The notes: generated by a model from the sequence alone, not told the origin. DNA of 64,000 nt from an uncultured Candidatus Saccharibacteria bacterium (GCA_937898545.1 CALEJV010000004.1:20188-84187); one strand, 5' to 3'. Shown: positions 39,778-48,709, counted from the stretch's first letter. Made by a program: numbers and translations.

Positions 39778-40584
39778 TCACCCCGCACAATACTCACCCA
39801 GCAGCCGTACAGTGTGGCCGCTTTGCTCAATGGCGCGCAGGGCATGCTGGAGTGGGGCGCCTGCGCTGTCGACGACGAGGAAGAATTTGTATTGCCAGGG
39901 CTGGCCGACGATCGGCTGAGACTGCAGGCTGCTGATATTGATGCCTGCCGCGGCGAAGATGCGCAACACCTCAAGTAGTGCACCAGGCTGGTGATTGGTC
40001 GTGACGACGAGCGTGGCGCGGTTGGCATGGGCTGGTACGTGGCCTGGCGCGAGGACGATGAAGCGGGTGATGTTGTCGTGGCTATCTTGGATGCTACAGC
40101 GCAGGATGGGCAGATGATGGAGGGCAGCAGCCGCCTGGCCAGCGATGGCGGCTTTGTGCGGGTCGCCAGCTGCTTTGATATAGGCAACCGCTCCCGCTGT
40201 ATCGAAAAATTCATTCTGCACCGCATGCGGTAGCTCGGCGGCAAGAAAGCGCTGGCACTGCGCAAGTGCGACGGGATGCGAATACACCTCGGTAATATCA
40301 GCTAGGCAAGCGCCAGGTAGTGTAATGAGCATCTGCTCAATGGCAAGACGTACCTCACCAATGATGGGTAGCGGGCATGCCTCGAGGTAGTGGTATGGCT
40401 CGTTGATCGTCCCGTAGAGCGTGTTCTCCACCGCCACAACGATACCCTCGGCCTGGCCAGTCACGTGCGCATGGAAAACATCGCGAAACGTTGTGCACGG
40501 CACGGTATCGACCTGTGGCCCAAACCACTGCTGCGCTGCCTGCTCATGAAACGACCCCGCCTGACCTTGGATGGCAATATGCAT
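39778..40584 (-). CDS. pheA: Prephenate dehydratase, 268 aa
   Basis: Converts prephenate to phenylpyruvate in phenylalanine synthesis. The N-terminal catalytic domain (about 1-180) shows I-A-I-Q-G-Q-A-G-S-F-H-E-Q-A, V-A-V-E-N-T-L-Y-G-T-I-N-E and the catalytic N-I-T-R-F motif. A C-terminal ACT domain (about 190-265) has G-A-L-L-E-V-L at the Phe-binding G-A-L-V position, and the E-S-R-P motif is Q-S-Q-P, so feedback control may be altered. No other shikimate gene is in the window, which is odd for an organism of this kind. On the minus strand TGC-TATACT ends 6 nt before the ATG, with no ribosome binding site. Confidence 0.94.
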   Translation of the reverse strand: MHIAIQGQAGSFHEQAAQQWFGPQVDTVPCTTFRDVFHAHVTGQAEGIVVAVENTLYGTINEPYHYLEACPLPIIGEVRLAIEQMLITLPGACLADITEVYSHPVALAQCQRFLAAELPHAVQNEFFDTAGAVAYIKAAGDPHKAAIAGQAAAALHHLPILRCSIQDSHDNITRFIVLAPGHVPAHANRATLVVTTNHQPGALLEVLRIFAAAGINISSLQSQPIVGQPWQYKFFLVVDSAGAPLQHALRAIEQSGHTVRLLGEYCAG

Positions 40585-40590
40585 GAGATT

Positions 40591-40599
40591 AGTATAGCA
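40591..40599 (-). promoter_or_regulatory. Extended -10 promoter of pheA, leaderless
   Basis: On the minus strand TGC-TATACT (40599-40591) ends 6 nt before the ATG at 40584. No -35 is evident. Confidence 0.6.
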
Positions 40600-40778
40600 T
40601 GAGGCGGAGATGACAGGGGTTATCCATCTAACCTATGGTATAATATCGCGCCTTGCGTTTTTCTCCACATCGCGATGATTATGAATATATTTTGAGAATG
40701 TTCAGTATTTGGGATTAGAGTGAAAGAATATACTATAGAGGAGTTTGCTATTGAAAAGTGGGCTCTAGGGTTCAAAAA

Positions 40779-41942
40779 TTATCGACGATGTGCGTATCGT
40801 TGAGAGAGCCAGAGACTTGCACCAATCAACATAGACAACACTCCAAACCAAGCGAAGACCACCAACCCTCGAGCGCCCAACCACGAAAACAGCTGTAAAA
40901 CATATGGTGCGCTGCCACCACCGAGATTGCATCCAACGAGGACAATTGCTGTGGCTGTGCTGCGCGATTGTGCAGGGACTTCGTCTGACAATCGGTGAAA
41001 TATGGTTGAGAGGATGATGCTATAGACGAAGCCAACCCCAAAGGACGAAAGGCCAAGCAGCCAGATCGTTGGCGATAGCGATAAGCCAAGCAAAACGATA
41101 CCAATGAGCAGAGCAGACAATCCCAAGAGCCGCTGCTTGTACCGACTCACGGCATAGACAAATACTGCACCAGCGATAATCCCCATGATTTGCTTGAGGC
41201 TGAGGATGATGCTTGCGTCTGTGGCTGAGCCAAAACCTGCCGCAATAGTAATCTCAGGCAGGCGCAGCGCCAGTGATACATCAATACAAACAAACCATAC
41301 CCCGCACAATGTTAATCCAATGACTGTACTAAGCTGTTGGCGGCTCAGCGAATGAGCGGCTGGCGAAGCACCCTCTGCCTTGGTAGGCACTTGTGGTTGT
41401 CGTCGTGGGGCGCAGGTGAGGAAGATAGCAAGGATGACGAGCCCGGCTGTGTAGATCAAGAAGGCGTGCATCCAGCTAATTTTGATCAACTGCCCAGCCA
41501 GTAGAGTGAGCAGTGCACAGCCAATAATTTCGGCAGAGACGCGCCAGCCCAATACTTGCGCACGCTCCCGGCCACTGTAATAATCGCTGAGGATGGTAAT
41601 GGCAACCGCATTGATGAGCCCCGTCCCAACACCAAAGGCCGCGCGCGAAGCCAGCACGAGCCAATACTCCTGAACAAAAAATGGCACCACACCAGCTAGT
41701 GGAATGAGAATGAGGCTGATAATGATAATGTGTTGCTCAGATAGCACACGGCGAATCGCATGATTAGCCAGTAGTGTAAGAATGACAAATAGCGACGGAA
41801 TAGACAGGATGAGCTCTACCTGCGTATCCGAAAACTGGTGATAAAATGCCTTCATTGCCGGAATGGCCGGAGCAATGGCAGCAGACGACGTAAGTATAAG
41901 CGACAGGCTGAGTAAGCCTGCCTTTTCGATAGTTTGTTTCAT
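40779..41942 (-). CDS. Major facilitator superfamily transporter, 387 aa
   Basis: A secondary transporter with about 12 hydrophobic helices; the substrate is unknown. The cytoplasmic loop after helix 2 has only a weak version of the MFS motif A (N-H-A-I-R-R-V-L). Helices 4-5 contain G-V-G-T-G-L-I-N-A-V-A-I-T. A central hydrophilic loop (about residues 180-205, C-A-P-R-R-Q-P-Q-V-P-T-K-A-E-G-A-S-P) separates the two halves. It may be an exporter or a nutrient importer. A TACACT box ends 9 nt before the ATG on the minus strand, and there is no ribosome binding site. pheA follows in the same direction but has its own promoter. Confidence 0.9.
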   Translation of the reverse strand: MKQTIEKAGLLSLSLILTSSAAIAPAIPAMKAFYHQFSDTQVELILSIPSLFVILTLLANHAIRRVLSEQHIIIISLILIPLAGVVPFFVQEYWLVLASRAAFGVGTGLINAVAITILSDYYSGRERAQVLGWRVSAEIIGCALLTLLAGQLIKISWMHAFLIYTAGLVILAIFLTCAPRRQPQVPTKAEGASPAAHSLSRQQLSTVIGLTLCGVWFVCIDVSLALRLPEITIAAGFGSATDASIILSLKQIMGIIAGAVFVYAVSRYKQRLLGLSALLIGIVLLGLSLSPTIWLLGLSSFGVGFVYSIILSTIFHRLSDEVPAQSRSTATAIVLVGCNLGGGSAPYVLQLFSWLGARGLVVFAWFGVLSMLIGASLWLSQRYAHRR

Positions 41943-42362
41943 AATAATGTAAGTGTACCATATAGTATTGGTTTGTTGCTATGATGGATGAGAAGAAAGG
42001 ATGATGGGGCACTCTTGGGTGTGTCTAGTGTTGATGGCTTGCAGATATGGGTTTTGTTCAAAATAAGGCCAGTAGCAAGAATGATGACAATGGCGTCACC
42101 GGAACAGTATCGCGCAATTGATTCAACATAATTATCTGTGCTATAATACCCACGAGTTTCCTCTTCTCGGGGTGGGGTGCTGGTGTGAGTGCGTTGCCTG
42201 GCGGAGAAGGTACAGACACGAGGCGGAGGTGCTGCTCTCAATCGTACACGCAAATATGCTGGAGTAATAGCCCAGTAGCCAGTATTCTATGCTGCTACAC
42301 CACCAATTAGGTGAGTGGGACAGGCAGCAGAGTTACGAACTATAAGCAATAAGGAGAATTGC
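41943..42362. other. Intergenic region with long rpsL leader (420 nt)
   Basis: Divergent region between the MFS gene and rpsL. The promoter at 42118 leaves a transcribed leader of about 208 nt before the rpsL ATG. The leader contains G-rich and C-rich blocks that could pair (42155-42250), but no fold could be assigned with confidence. A 20-codon frame at 42003 is not convincing. Confidence 0.5.
42118..42147 (+). promoter_or_regulatory. Promoter of rpsL-rpsG
   Basis: TTGATT (42118-42123), an 18-nt spacer, TATAAT (42142-42147) preceded by TGC. Confidence 0.7.
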
Positions 42363-42776
42363 ATGCCAACCATCAACCAATTGGTGCGCAAGCCACGCAA
42401 GACGGCGGCTCGGAAGTCGAAGTCGCCAGCGCTGGGGCGCATCCACAACGCACTCAAGGTGCGCTACTACGACCAAAATGCACCACTCAAGCGTGGTGTC
42501 TGCGTCAAGGTAACGACTAAAACCCCCAAGAAGCCAAACTCCGCTATGCGCAAGGTGGCTCGTGTGCGCCTCACCAACGGCCACGAAGTCTGGGCCTACA
42601 TTGGCGGCGAAGGCCACAACCTGCAGGAGCACGCGGTGGTGCTCGTCCGAGGTGGCCGCGTGCCAGACCTCCCAGGTGTGCGCTACCACATCGTCCGTGG
42701 CGCGCTCGACCTGCAGGGGGTATCGAAGCGTAAGCAGGGCCGCAGCAAGTACGGCGCCAAGAAGGAGGGTAACTAA
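42363..42776 (+). CDS. rpsL: 30S ribosomal protein S12, 137 aa
   Basis: A decoding-centre protein of the small subunit. M-P-T-I-N-Q-L-V-R-K opens the protein, and the universally conserved loops T-K-T-P-K-K-P-N-S-A-M-R-K-V-A-R-V-R-L and G-R-V-P-D-L-P-G-V-R-Y-H are intact, including the Lys and Pro positions linked to streptomycin phenotypes. Length is normal. AAGGAG (42351-42356) lies 6 nt before ATG 42363; an in-frame extension from 42315 is leader. It is 2 nt from rpsG, forming the conserved str pair. A usually following fusA gene is not present downstream. Confidence 0.97.
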   Translation: MPTINQLVRKPRKTAARKSKSPALGRIHNALKVRYYDQNAPLKRGVCVKVTTKTPKKPNSAMRKVARVRLTNGHEVWAYIGGEGHNLQEHAVVLVRGGRVPDLPGVRYHIVRGALDLQGVSKRKQGRSKYGAKKEGN

Positions 42777-42778
42777 CC

Positions 42779-43258
42779 ATGCCTCGTAAAGTCACGAAAA
42801 AACTCCAGCGCACCATCAAGCCAGACCGCAAGTACCAGTCGGTGCTGGTGCAGCGCTTGATTAACAAATCGATGCTGGATGGCAAAAAGCAAGTTGCTGA
42901 GCGGGCTGTCTATAGTGCGCTCGAGCAAGCTGCCCGCAGCCTCAAGAGTGAGGATCCACTGGAAGTGTTTGAGACCTGCATCAAGAACATCAGCCCTAGC
43001 TTTGAGGTAAAGAGTCGCCGCGTTGGTGGTGCTAACTACCAGATTCCATTCCCCATTCAGGGTCATCGTCAGCAGCACTTTGCCTTTATGTGGCTGGTGC
43101 AAGCGGCTCGCTCGAAGAGTGGTATGCCATATAGCAAGCGTCTGGCAACAGAGATCGTTGATGCCTGCAACCAAACCGGCGTCGCCTTCAAGAAAAAGGA
43201 AGACACCCACAAAATGGCCGAGGCCAACCGCGCCTTTGCCCACTTTGCTCGCGGCTAA
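42779..43258 (+). CDS. rpsG: 30S ribosomal protein S7, 159 aa
   Basis: A primary 16S 3'-domain binding protein. It has M-P-R-K at the start, the L-I-N-K-S-M-L-D-G-K-K segment, the A-L-E-Q-A-A region, V-K-S-R-R-V-G-G-A-N-Y-Q-I-P (family R-R-V-G-G-x-x-Y-Q-V-P) and a C-terminal K-K-K-E-D-T-H-K-M-A-E-A-N-R-A-F-A-H-F. Length is normal. It starts 2 nt after the rpsL stop, and a terminator follows at 43281. In E. coli S7 represses this operon by binding the rpsL-rpsG spacer; here the spacer is only 2 nt, so such a site cannot be there. Confidence 0.97.
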   Translation: MPRKVTKKLQRTIKPDRKYQSVLVQRLINKSMLDGKKQVAERAVYSALEQAARSLKSEDPLEVFETCIKNISPSFEVKSRRVGGANYQIPFPIQGHRQQHFAFMWLVQAARSKSGMPYSKRLATEIVDACNQTGVAFKKKEDTHKMAEANRAFAHFARG

Positions 43259-43280
43259 GCTCCGCAGCGCAGGATACACG

Positions 43281-43313
43281 ACCGCCCGAGGTAGATTGCC
43301 TTGGGCGGTTTTG
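43281..43313 (+). terminator. Intrinsic terminator of rpsL-rpsG
   Basis: ACCGCCC-G-AGG (43281-43291) pairs with CCT-T-GGGCGGT (43299-43309), followed by TTTT. Confidence 0.85.
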
Positions 43314-43870
43314 CTATGGCTGCATGATGAGTGGCTGTGATAGTGGATGGTGTGCTATGGTTTGCCGCAGAGCCTGGTATAACAGGGGTATGCTATGCAT
43401 GTTGATTTGCCTTTGGTGGAGCATGAGAGGCCGTCTAGCGGTGGTTTGGATAAAGACCACACAGAAATCTGCATACAGCGCCTTAGAACTGGGCAGCTTC
43501 GCTAGTAGCTAGCTCTTCATCACCATAAGAGTTATTTCAGCGCTGGAGTGGGGTAGTATCATCGCGCTGATATTTGCGCTACACACATGCAGCGACAGAG
43601 CAGGAGCAGGTAGGCAGTGAGGGTGTTGTTTGTGAAGGAGAAAAACGCGTAATCAAGGCCAAAATGCTTGCGAAAAATATATAATTATCGTCCAAATAGC
43701 CACCACTGGTACGACAGGGGTACATATGGGGAAAATAATGCGAAAATAAGGCCAAAAATAGCTTTGCAGGCGCTGGTTTTGTGCTATAATGCAAGTTGAT
43801 ACGATTACTTACTACCACGCTGCCAGCGCCACAACGTACGCAGCAGGGAGGAATCGGCAGAAAGGAGCCA
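43314..43870. other. Gene-free stretch before the 43911 gene
   Basis: No convincing gene. It carries the promoter at 43763 and otherwise no recognised element; a 62-codon frame (43324-43512) lacks a ribosome binding site and typical composition. Confidence 0.5.
43763..43790 (+). promoter_or_regulatory. Promoter of the 43911 gene
   Basis: TTTGCA (43763-43768), a 16-nt spacer, TATAAT (43785-43790) preceded by TGC. Confidence 0.6.
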
Positions 43871-43918
43871 ATGCCGTTAACCAAAATCATAGTGCGGAGT
43901 ATAAAAAACTATGAGTAA
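43871..43918 (+). CDS. Possible 15-codon leader peptide overlapping the 43911 gene
   Basis: ATG 43871 lies 3 nt after AAAGGAG (43861-43867) and opens 15 codons ending at TAA (43916-43918). The downstream ATG 43911 lies inside its last codons in another frame and has no ribosome binding site of its own, so the short frame probably feeds ribosomes to it. Confidence 0.4.
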   Translation: MPLTKIIVRSIKNYE

Positions 43919-44645
43919 AAGTAATGAATTTAATAATCTAAACAACAAAGGAATGGGTACATTTGAGACTCTACCATCAGCAGGCGAAAAATATCCTATG
44001 CAAAAAGAAAACCACACAGAGGCTGATGGACTATGTATAGGCGAAGAAGCATATTACAAGCGTAGTGGCTTCGAAGCCCCAAGCAAGTATTCTCCAGAGA
44101 GTGGCTGGATGAAGCACGTGCAAGAAGCACTGCGAGAGGCATTTCTTGAGGCAACGCGTGATGGCACGATTGATAATAGTGCAAAAAATGCGATGATGCA
44201 CGAGTTTGCAAAGCTACGTGATGTTGAAGGTGGCCCTCCTATTGGAGGGAAGGTTCAATTTAATGTTAATAGAGTGGTTATATTTGACGACCAAGAAGAC
44301 GTAAAGAGTCCAAAGGACAGCGATGTCCAATATTCTCCATACGCATCGTCGCTCAATTCCGAGGCGGCGATTTCTTTAGACGATGTGCGTCGTGATGTAG
44401 ATAGTCAGCTTGTTATTCCGTTTGGGCCGGATGAGCAAATATATGGTAACTTTGAAGGGGCAGCTTTTTGCACACATCCAGACGACCCAGAGCGCCATTG
44501 GTTTGGTGTCTTAGTTAGCGAACCATGCTACGTGACAGATACAGACCAAATTATACCTGATGAGTTTGGTAATAAGAAGGTTTTTGTCCCATTTCTCGAC
44601 AGTATGAGCGATGTTGGAGCTAGCCAATTTGGGTTGGCTGCATAG
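43911..44645 (+). CDS. Unrecognised protein, 244 aa
   Basis: No family is recognised. It is more A+T-rich than the ribosomal genes nearby. The protein is acidic, with an Asn/Lys/Glu-rich N-terminus, a helical centre (about residues 60-105) and a beta-rich C-terminal half (R-V-V-I-F-D-D, L-V-I-P-F-G-P-D-E-Q-I-Y-G-N-F). It has no membrane helix. Its ATG lacks a ribosome binding site but overlaps an upstream 15-codon frame that has one, suggesting coupled translation. A clear terminator follows. Confidence 0.72.
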   Translation: MSKSNEFNNLNNKGMGTFETLPSAGEKYPMQKENHTEADGLCIGEEAYYKRSGFEAPSKYSPESGWMKHVQEALREAFLEATRDGTIDNSAKNAMMHEFAKLRDVEGGPPIGGKVQFNVNRVVIFDDQEDVKSPKDSDVQYSPYASSLNSEAAISLDDVRRDVDSQLVIPFGPDEQIYGNFEGAAFCTHPDDPERHWFGVLVSEPCYVTDTDQIIPDEFGNKKVFVPFLDSMSDVGASQFGLAA

Positions 44646-44680
44646 TAGTTGCAGATTGCCCACTGTTACTCATCTACTAA

Positions 44681-44712
44681 TAAAACCAGTGCACATAGAG
44701 CACTGGTTTTTC
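44681..44712 (+). terminator. Intrinsic terminator of the 43911 gene
   Basis: AAAACCAGTGC (44682-44692) pairs perfectly with GCACTGGTTTT (44700-44710), followed by T. Confidence 0.9.
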
Positions 44713-47541
44713 TGTGCAAAAAATCTATGGTGATTGCAAAGAATAAACAAGGGCATATGCTACGCTATTGAATTTTTAAGGATCGCGTGTATTGGCTGGT
44801 GTAATGTGCGCGTTGTAGTAAAAAAATGATGCAGCATTTATGCCATACGGGTATTTGTGTGCTATATGGACTCTCTTTGTGCATTATAAATTGCTTGAGA
44901 ACGAGCAAGAGAATGTCTGAATATAATAAGAATATATTCAGAGTAGTAAATGGTAAATTAAGCGGGTATAGATGCGCTCATGTACTATACATAGGGCATG
45001 GTGATGAGTATTTTGTGTGCAAAGTGAGTCTATTGCTTTATCGAATATATCTTTTTTGTATATGATGTCACACATAACACAAGCAAAGAGGTAGTAAGAG
45101 AGCGTGAATAATGAAAGAATTCGTTCATGTAATCTATCGCTACTATATTGATGATAATTTGAGCGGGTACGAAGTAGATAAGCTACGAGTGCGGTATGAA
45201 TTGAAATATAAGAAAATAAAAAATGAGACAACAGCAAAGTATAATGTAGAGCTACTAGTATTTTTTGCAGTAGCTGAGGCACTTTTGCAAAATGATTTGC
45301 AAAAATATGAGTGAGCACTACATTATTAATAATTATTCTGCAGTAGAATATTATTTTTGCCCGTTCTAATTGGTGTGCGATGTATATATTGCGATATTTT
45401 CGCATACAGAAAGAGTGATAGAAGTGCACTATTGCAAAAAATGATTTTTCAACGACTAGAGTAGTAAGCGGATACTACATACGTGACAAAAAATAATGAC
45501 GCATTGCGACGCTGCAATAAGAAACGCTGATGGGCTATTTGTTATTGATAAAAAATTAGTGATGTCTAGCAAAAACGTTCGCAACTTTGCAACATAATAC
45601 GCGTGCAAAATATTTTTTGCTACCATGCGAGTGATGAATGATGCAAAAAATTGATTGTTTGGTAGTAAATATAAAATGAGTATGATGGTAGTGTGCACAC
45701 CTATGTGCAAATTTGTGAATGAGTATGCAAAATTGACACAGTTAGATAGAAAGATAGAGGAGTGACGTACAACATGTGTGATGAAAAATGAAGTGCGTGT
45801 AGTAGCAGTGCAAAATTTTCACATTTTTGATTAGGGAAATCTGCAAAAATGAATGTGAGGGTGTGAGATGTAGTAGGGAGTGAGTTCGCTTGAGTAAATG
45901 GCTATCTTGTTTTGGCTAAAATCTGTGCGGCGTGTGCAAGCACAAGAGACTTTAATGTGATGCAAGAAGCGAATTAAGTAATGGGCCGCCTCGCTAAAGT
46001 TTATGAACGAAACATAATGATGTTCATAATAAAAATTTGGAGAATAATGAAACTCAGCCTGGCAAAGTAGTGCAAAAATATAATGCCAAGAAGCAATGAT
46101 GGTTTGTGCGTGCCGAAAGAATGTGATAATTTTGGTGAGATGTGTATGATATGCGAAGCATGTGTGGCAGCAGCTGATTGACCGCTAATAAAAAATGATG
46201 ATTTTTGAAATAGTGCGATGCGATGATGGTGTGAGGGGTGAGATTTTTGTGTACCGCGAGGTATGACGATGTACAATTGGTGCGGAGAGGATGTATGAAA
46301 ACAGTAGAAAATTATTCAACGATAGGCTTGGTAGTAAAATTTGCATAACCAAGCAGATGGGTGCGACGAGGGTCAAAAATAGTAGGCATTGGTGAGCCAA
46401 AATGTATGGTAGGCGCGAGTAACTTTGTGGCTAAGAGGGTGATTTGTGAGGATGTGGTGATAGCTGGATTTGCGTCTGCGTCATGCCAATACGATAGCAT
46501 AGCAAATTTTCATGATCGGTTGCATAATGCAAGCAAAGGATAGTTGATGGTGAGATAGGCATAATTAGTATAGCAAAGCATTAGGTGTATAAAACAACCT
46601 CAGAGTGTGAGTGCGAAGTCAAAAAATGAATGGAGTGTGATGTATATGATCCAGCGAGTGGGTTAGCATGGTGCTATTTTCATATTTTTGAGCGTAGGTG
46701 GCTAATTGTGTGTTAAATGTAGGCGAATGTGCGACAAACACAAGCAGTATATAGTGGTTATGGTTATTACATATACACGATCTAATAGGGTGCGATGTAT
46801 GGCTTGGATAAAAAATAATGATGCATCGTTGATGGTACGAATGAAGGTTTCAAAATTTTCACGTTTTGCATTATATAGTACTTTATGGTATGGAAACAAA
46901 TGGCAAAATATCGACCTGCATGTACGATGTATGGAGGCGGGGCAGCTGGCTCTATGTAAGTAGTGTGCAAAAATGAGATAGACATAATGGCCCCATGGAG
47001 TGCTATAGGTGGCTCTGACAAAAATGCGCAAGGAGACAGCAAAACAATACTTCGCTTTAGGCAGAAGCAATAGCGAAATAAGCACAAGCGAAAACTGACT
47101 CGATAATTTTTGCAGTTACATCGCAGCATCAAAAAGCTAAAAAAGCGAAAGACAAAGTAATACATACACGACAAGTACGGGTGGTTCATTTTTTCATATT
47201 TTGACGTATGATAAATAATGTTTTCTAAATATGATAGAGCTCAAAAGGTATTCTTGTGTGCTTATATATAATAGTATATGGGCATAATATATTAAATATA
47301 GTGATGGGGCGAAGCAAGCGAATTATAGCACTATATTATAATTATCGTTTTTGAAAATGTGGGTGAAGTGTATGACTATACTGCACCGCCAGCTGGCTTA
47401 TGGCAGGATGGGCGAGCGTGTGGGGAGAGAAGCACGGGTGTGCACCTAATAATATAAATAGCTGTGTGCATGGAGTAGTGCCAAGATAAATACAAAAAAT
47501 GAAAAAGCAAAAAGTACAACACCCCCACACCTCTGTGCCTG
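44713..47541. other. Gene desert 1, A+T-rich, with repeated TGCAAAA
   Basis: About 2.8 kb with at most one weak gene (45111). The + strand is richer in G than C and is dotted with TGCAAAA: I count 11 on the + strand (44715, 45286, 45298, 45433, 45604, 45642, 45726, 45809, 45842, 46071, 46966). Two similar longer phrases built on CAAAATTTTCAC occur near 45810 and 46850. Reading frames in both strands lack ribosome binding sites and protein-like composition. No rRNA, tRNA, tmRNA or RNase P signature was found. Confidence 0.6.
45111..45314 (+). CDS. Doubtful small protein, 67 aa
   Basis: The only frame in desert 1 with protein-like composition: a Tyr/Lys/Glu-rich, probably helical product (Y-R-Y-Y-I-D-D-N-L-S-G-Y-E-V-D-K-L). 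A weak AGAG precedes the ATG and no terminator follows. It may be a decayed gene or chance. Confidence 0.3.
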   Translation: MKEFVHVIYRYYIDDNLSGYEVDKLRVRYELKYKKIKNETTAKYNVELLVFFAVAEALLQNDLQKYE

Positions 47542-47543
47542 GC

Positions 47544-47572
47544 TAGACTTTGGTTGCTGTCTCGCGTATAAT
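47544..47572 (+). promoter_or_regulatory. Promoter of the rpsF-ssb-rpsR cluster
   Basis: TAGACT (47544-47549), a 17-nt spacer, TATAAT (47567-47572). A second TATAAT overlaps at 47572-47577. A leader of about 60 nt follows. Confidence 0.65.
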
Positions 47573-47641
47573 ATAATGCGTTATTAACCTAAGTTTATCG
47601 TCCGGATAAACATCCATATGGATCCCAAAGGAGGTTTACAT

Positions 47642-47986
47642 ATGAAACAATATGAACTAACGGTTTTGATTCGGCCAGATCTAGAATCGAACCTTGAGGC
47701 GCCGCTTGCCAAGGTGCGTGAGCTGGTGCTCGGCGCTGGTGGCTCTATTACCAGCGAAGACAACTGGGGTAAGAAAAAGCTGCAGTATAGTATTAAGAAG
47801 GAAGACTTTGCGGTGTATGTCTACTTTGAGGTGGCGCTGCCTGCCGATGCACCGCTGAAGATCAGCAATGCGCTGAATATTTCTGATGATGTGATCCGCT
47901 ATTTGCTCGTCAAGGTGGATGAGAAGGGTCGCAAGCTGATGGCAGAGGCTAAAGCACGCGAAGCCAGCCGTCAAACAGAAGAGTAA
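47642..47986 (+). CDS. rpsF: 30S ribosomal protein S6, 114 aa
   Basis: A platform protein that binds 16S rRNA together with S18. M-K-Q-Y-E-L-T-V-L-I-R-P-D is the family opening, followed by G-A-G-G-S-I-T-S-E-D-N-W-G-K-K-K-L-Q-Y and the C-terminal I-R-Y-L-L-V-K-V-D strand. AAAGGAGG (47627-47634) at 7 nt selects ATG 47642 over the in-frame ATG 47618. It is first in the conserved order rpsF-ssb-rpsR. Confidence 0.96.
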   Translation: MKQYELTVLIRPDLESNLEAPLAKVRELVLGAGGSITSEDNWGKKKLQYSIKKEDFAVYVYFEVALPADAPLKISNALNISDDVIRYLLVKVDEKGRKLMAEAKAREASRQTEE

Positions 47987-48034
47987 AAATTACCACAACA
48001 ACTAATAACCACAGTAAAGAATCGAGGAGGATAT

Positions 48035-48484
48035 ATGGCTCGAGGATTTAGCAAAGTTATTTTGATGGGCAATTTGACGCGCGATATAGAGGTGCGCACC
48101 ACAGCGAGTGGGCAGAACGTTGCGAATTTTACACTAGCGGTCACTCGCACATGGCGCAACCAAAATGGCCAAAACCAAGACCAAACCAGCTTCATTAACT
48201 GTGTAGCCTGGGGGCGGACTGGCGAAACCATCGCGCAATATGTGAAGAAGGGCAGTCCGCTGCTTGTCAGTGGTCGCCTCGACCAGCGCAGCTACGACGA
48301 TAAGGACGGCAACAAGCGCTCTGTTGTAGAAGTAACAGTAGAGGACTTCACCTTCGTTGGTGGTGGACGTGCTGACGGAAATACAACACCGGCTGCAGTG
48401 CCAACTAACAGTGGTAGCAGCCAGGATGTTGTCATCGAAGACATTGATGACAAGCCGATTGACCTATCAGAAATACCATTTTAA
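48035..48484 (+). CDS. ssb: Single-stranded DNA-binding protein, 149 aa
   Basis: Coats single-stranded DNA in replication and repair. The OB-fold (about residues 5-110) shows K-V-I-L-M-G-N-L-T-R-D, F-T-L-A-V-T-R-T-W, F-I-N-C-V-A-W-G and the later V-S-G-R-L-D-Q-R-S-Y. A short flexible linker leads to the acidic tail ending in D-L-S-E-I-P-F, the docking peptide for partner proteins. GAGGAGG lies 5 nt before the ATG. It sits 48 nt after rpsF and 24 nt before rpsR. Confidence 0.97.
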   Translation: MARGFSKVILMGNLTRDIEVRTTASGQNVANFTLAVTRTWRNQNGQNQDQTSFINCVAWGRTGETIAQYVKKGSPLLVSGRLDQRSYDDKDGNKRSVVEVTVEDFTFVGGGRADGNTTPAAVPTNSGSSQDVVIEDIDDKPIDLSEIPF

Positions 48485-48508
48485 CAACATACTAAAGGAG
48501 AACAAATA

Positions 48509-48709
48509 ATGGCCAAGCGCATGCGCAAGGACACACCGGTCTATTTCGACTACAAAGATGCAAAGACATTGCAAAAGTTCATTAATATTTATGGGCAGAT
48601 CGAGCCACGCAGCCGCACAGGGTTGTCGGATAAACAACAACGACAACTCGCCGTAGCGGTGAAGCGGGCTCGCCACTTGGCGTTGCTGCCATTTGTGGCA
48701 CAAGGTTAG
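48509..48709 (+). CDS. rpsR: 30S ribosomal protein S18, 66 aa
   Basis: A platform protein and partner of S6. The family core is present as F-D-Y-K-D-A-K-T-L-Q-K-F-I, then Y-G-Q-I-E-P-R-S-R-T-G-L-S-D-K-Q-Q-R-Q-L and V-K-R-A-R-H-L-A-L-L-P-F. It is short and basic as usual. AAAGGAG lies upstream of the ATG. No zinc-binding cysteines are present. It completes the rpsF-ssb-rpsR set; efp follows after 82 nt. Confidence 0.96.
   Translation: MAKRMRKDTPVYFDYKDAKTLQKFINIYGQIEPRSRTGLSDKQQRQLAVAVKRARHLALLPFVAQG

Noticed and set aside
40720..40806. Short GTG frame of 28 codons between pheA and the MFS gene, with a + strand TATAAT at about 40636
   Set aside because: No ribosome binding site, it overlaps the MFS 3' end, and no conservation evidence is available.
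42003..42065. 20-codon frame after AAAGGATG upstream of rpsL
   Set aside because: It ends before the rpsL promoter and the product has no recognisable character; weak support.
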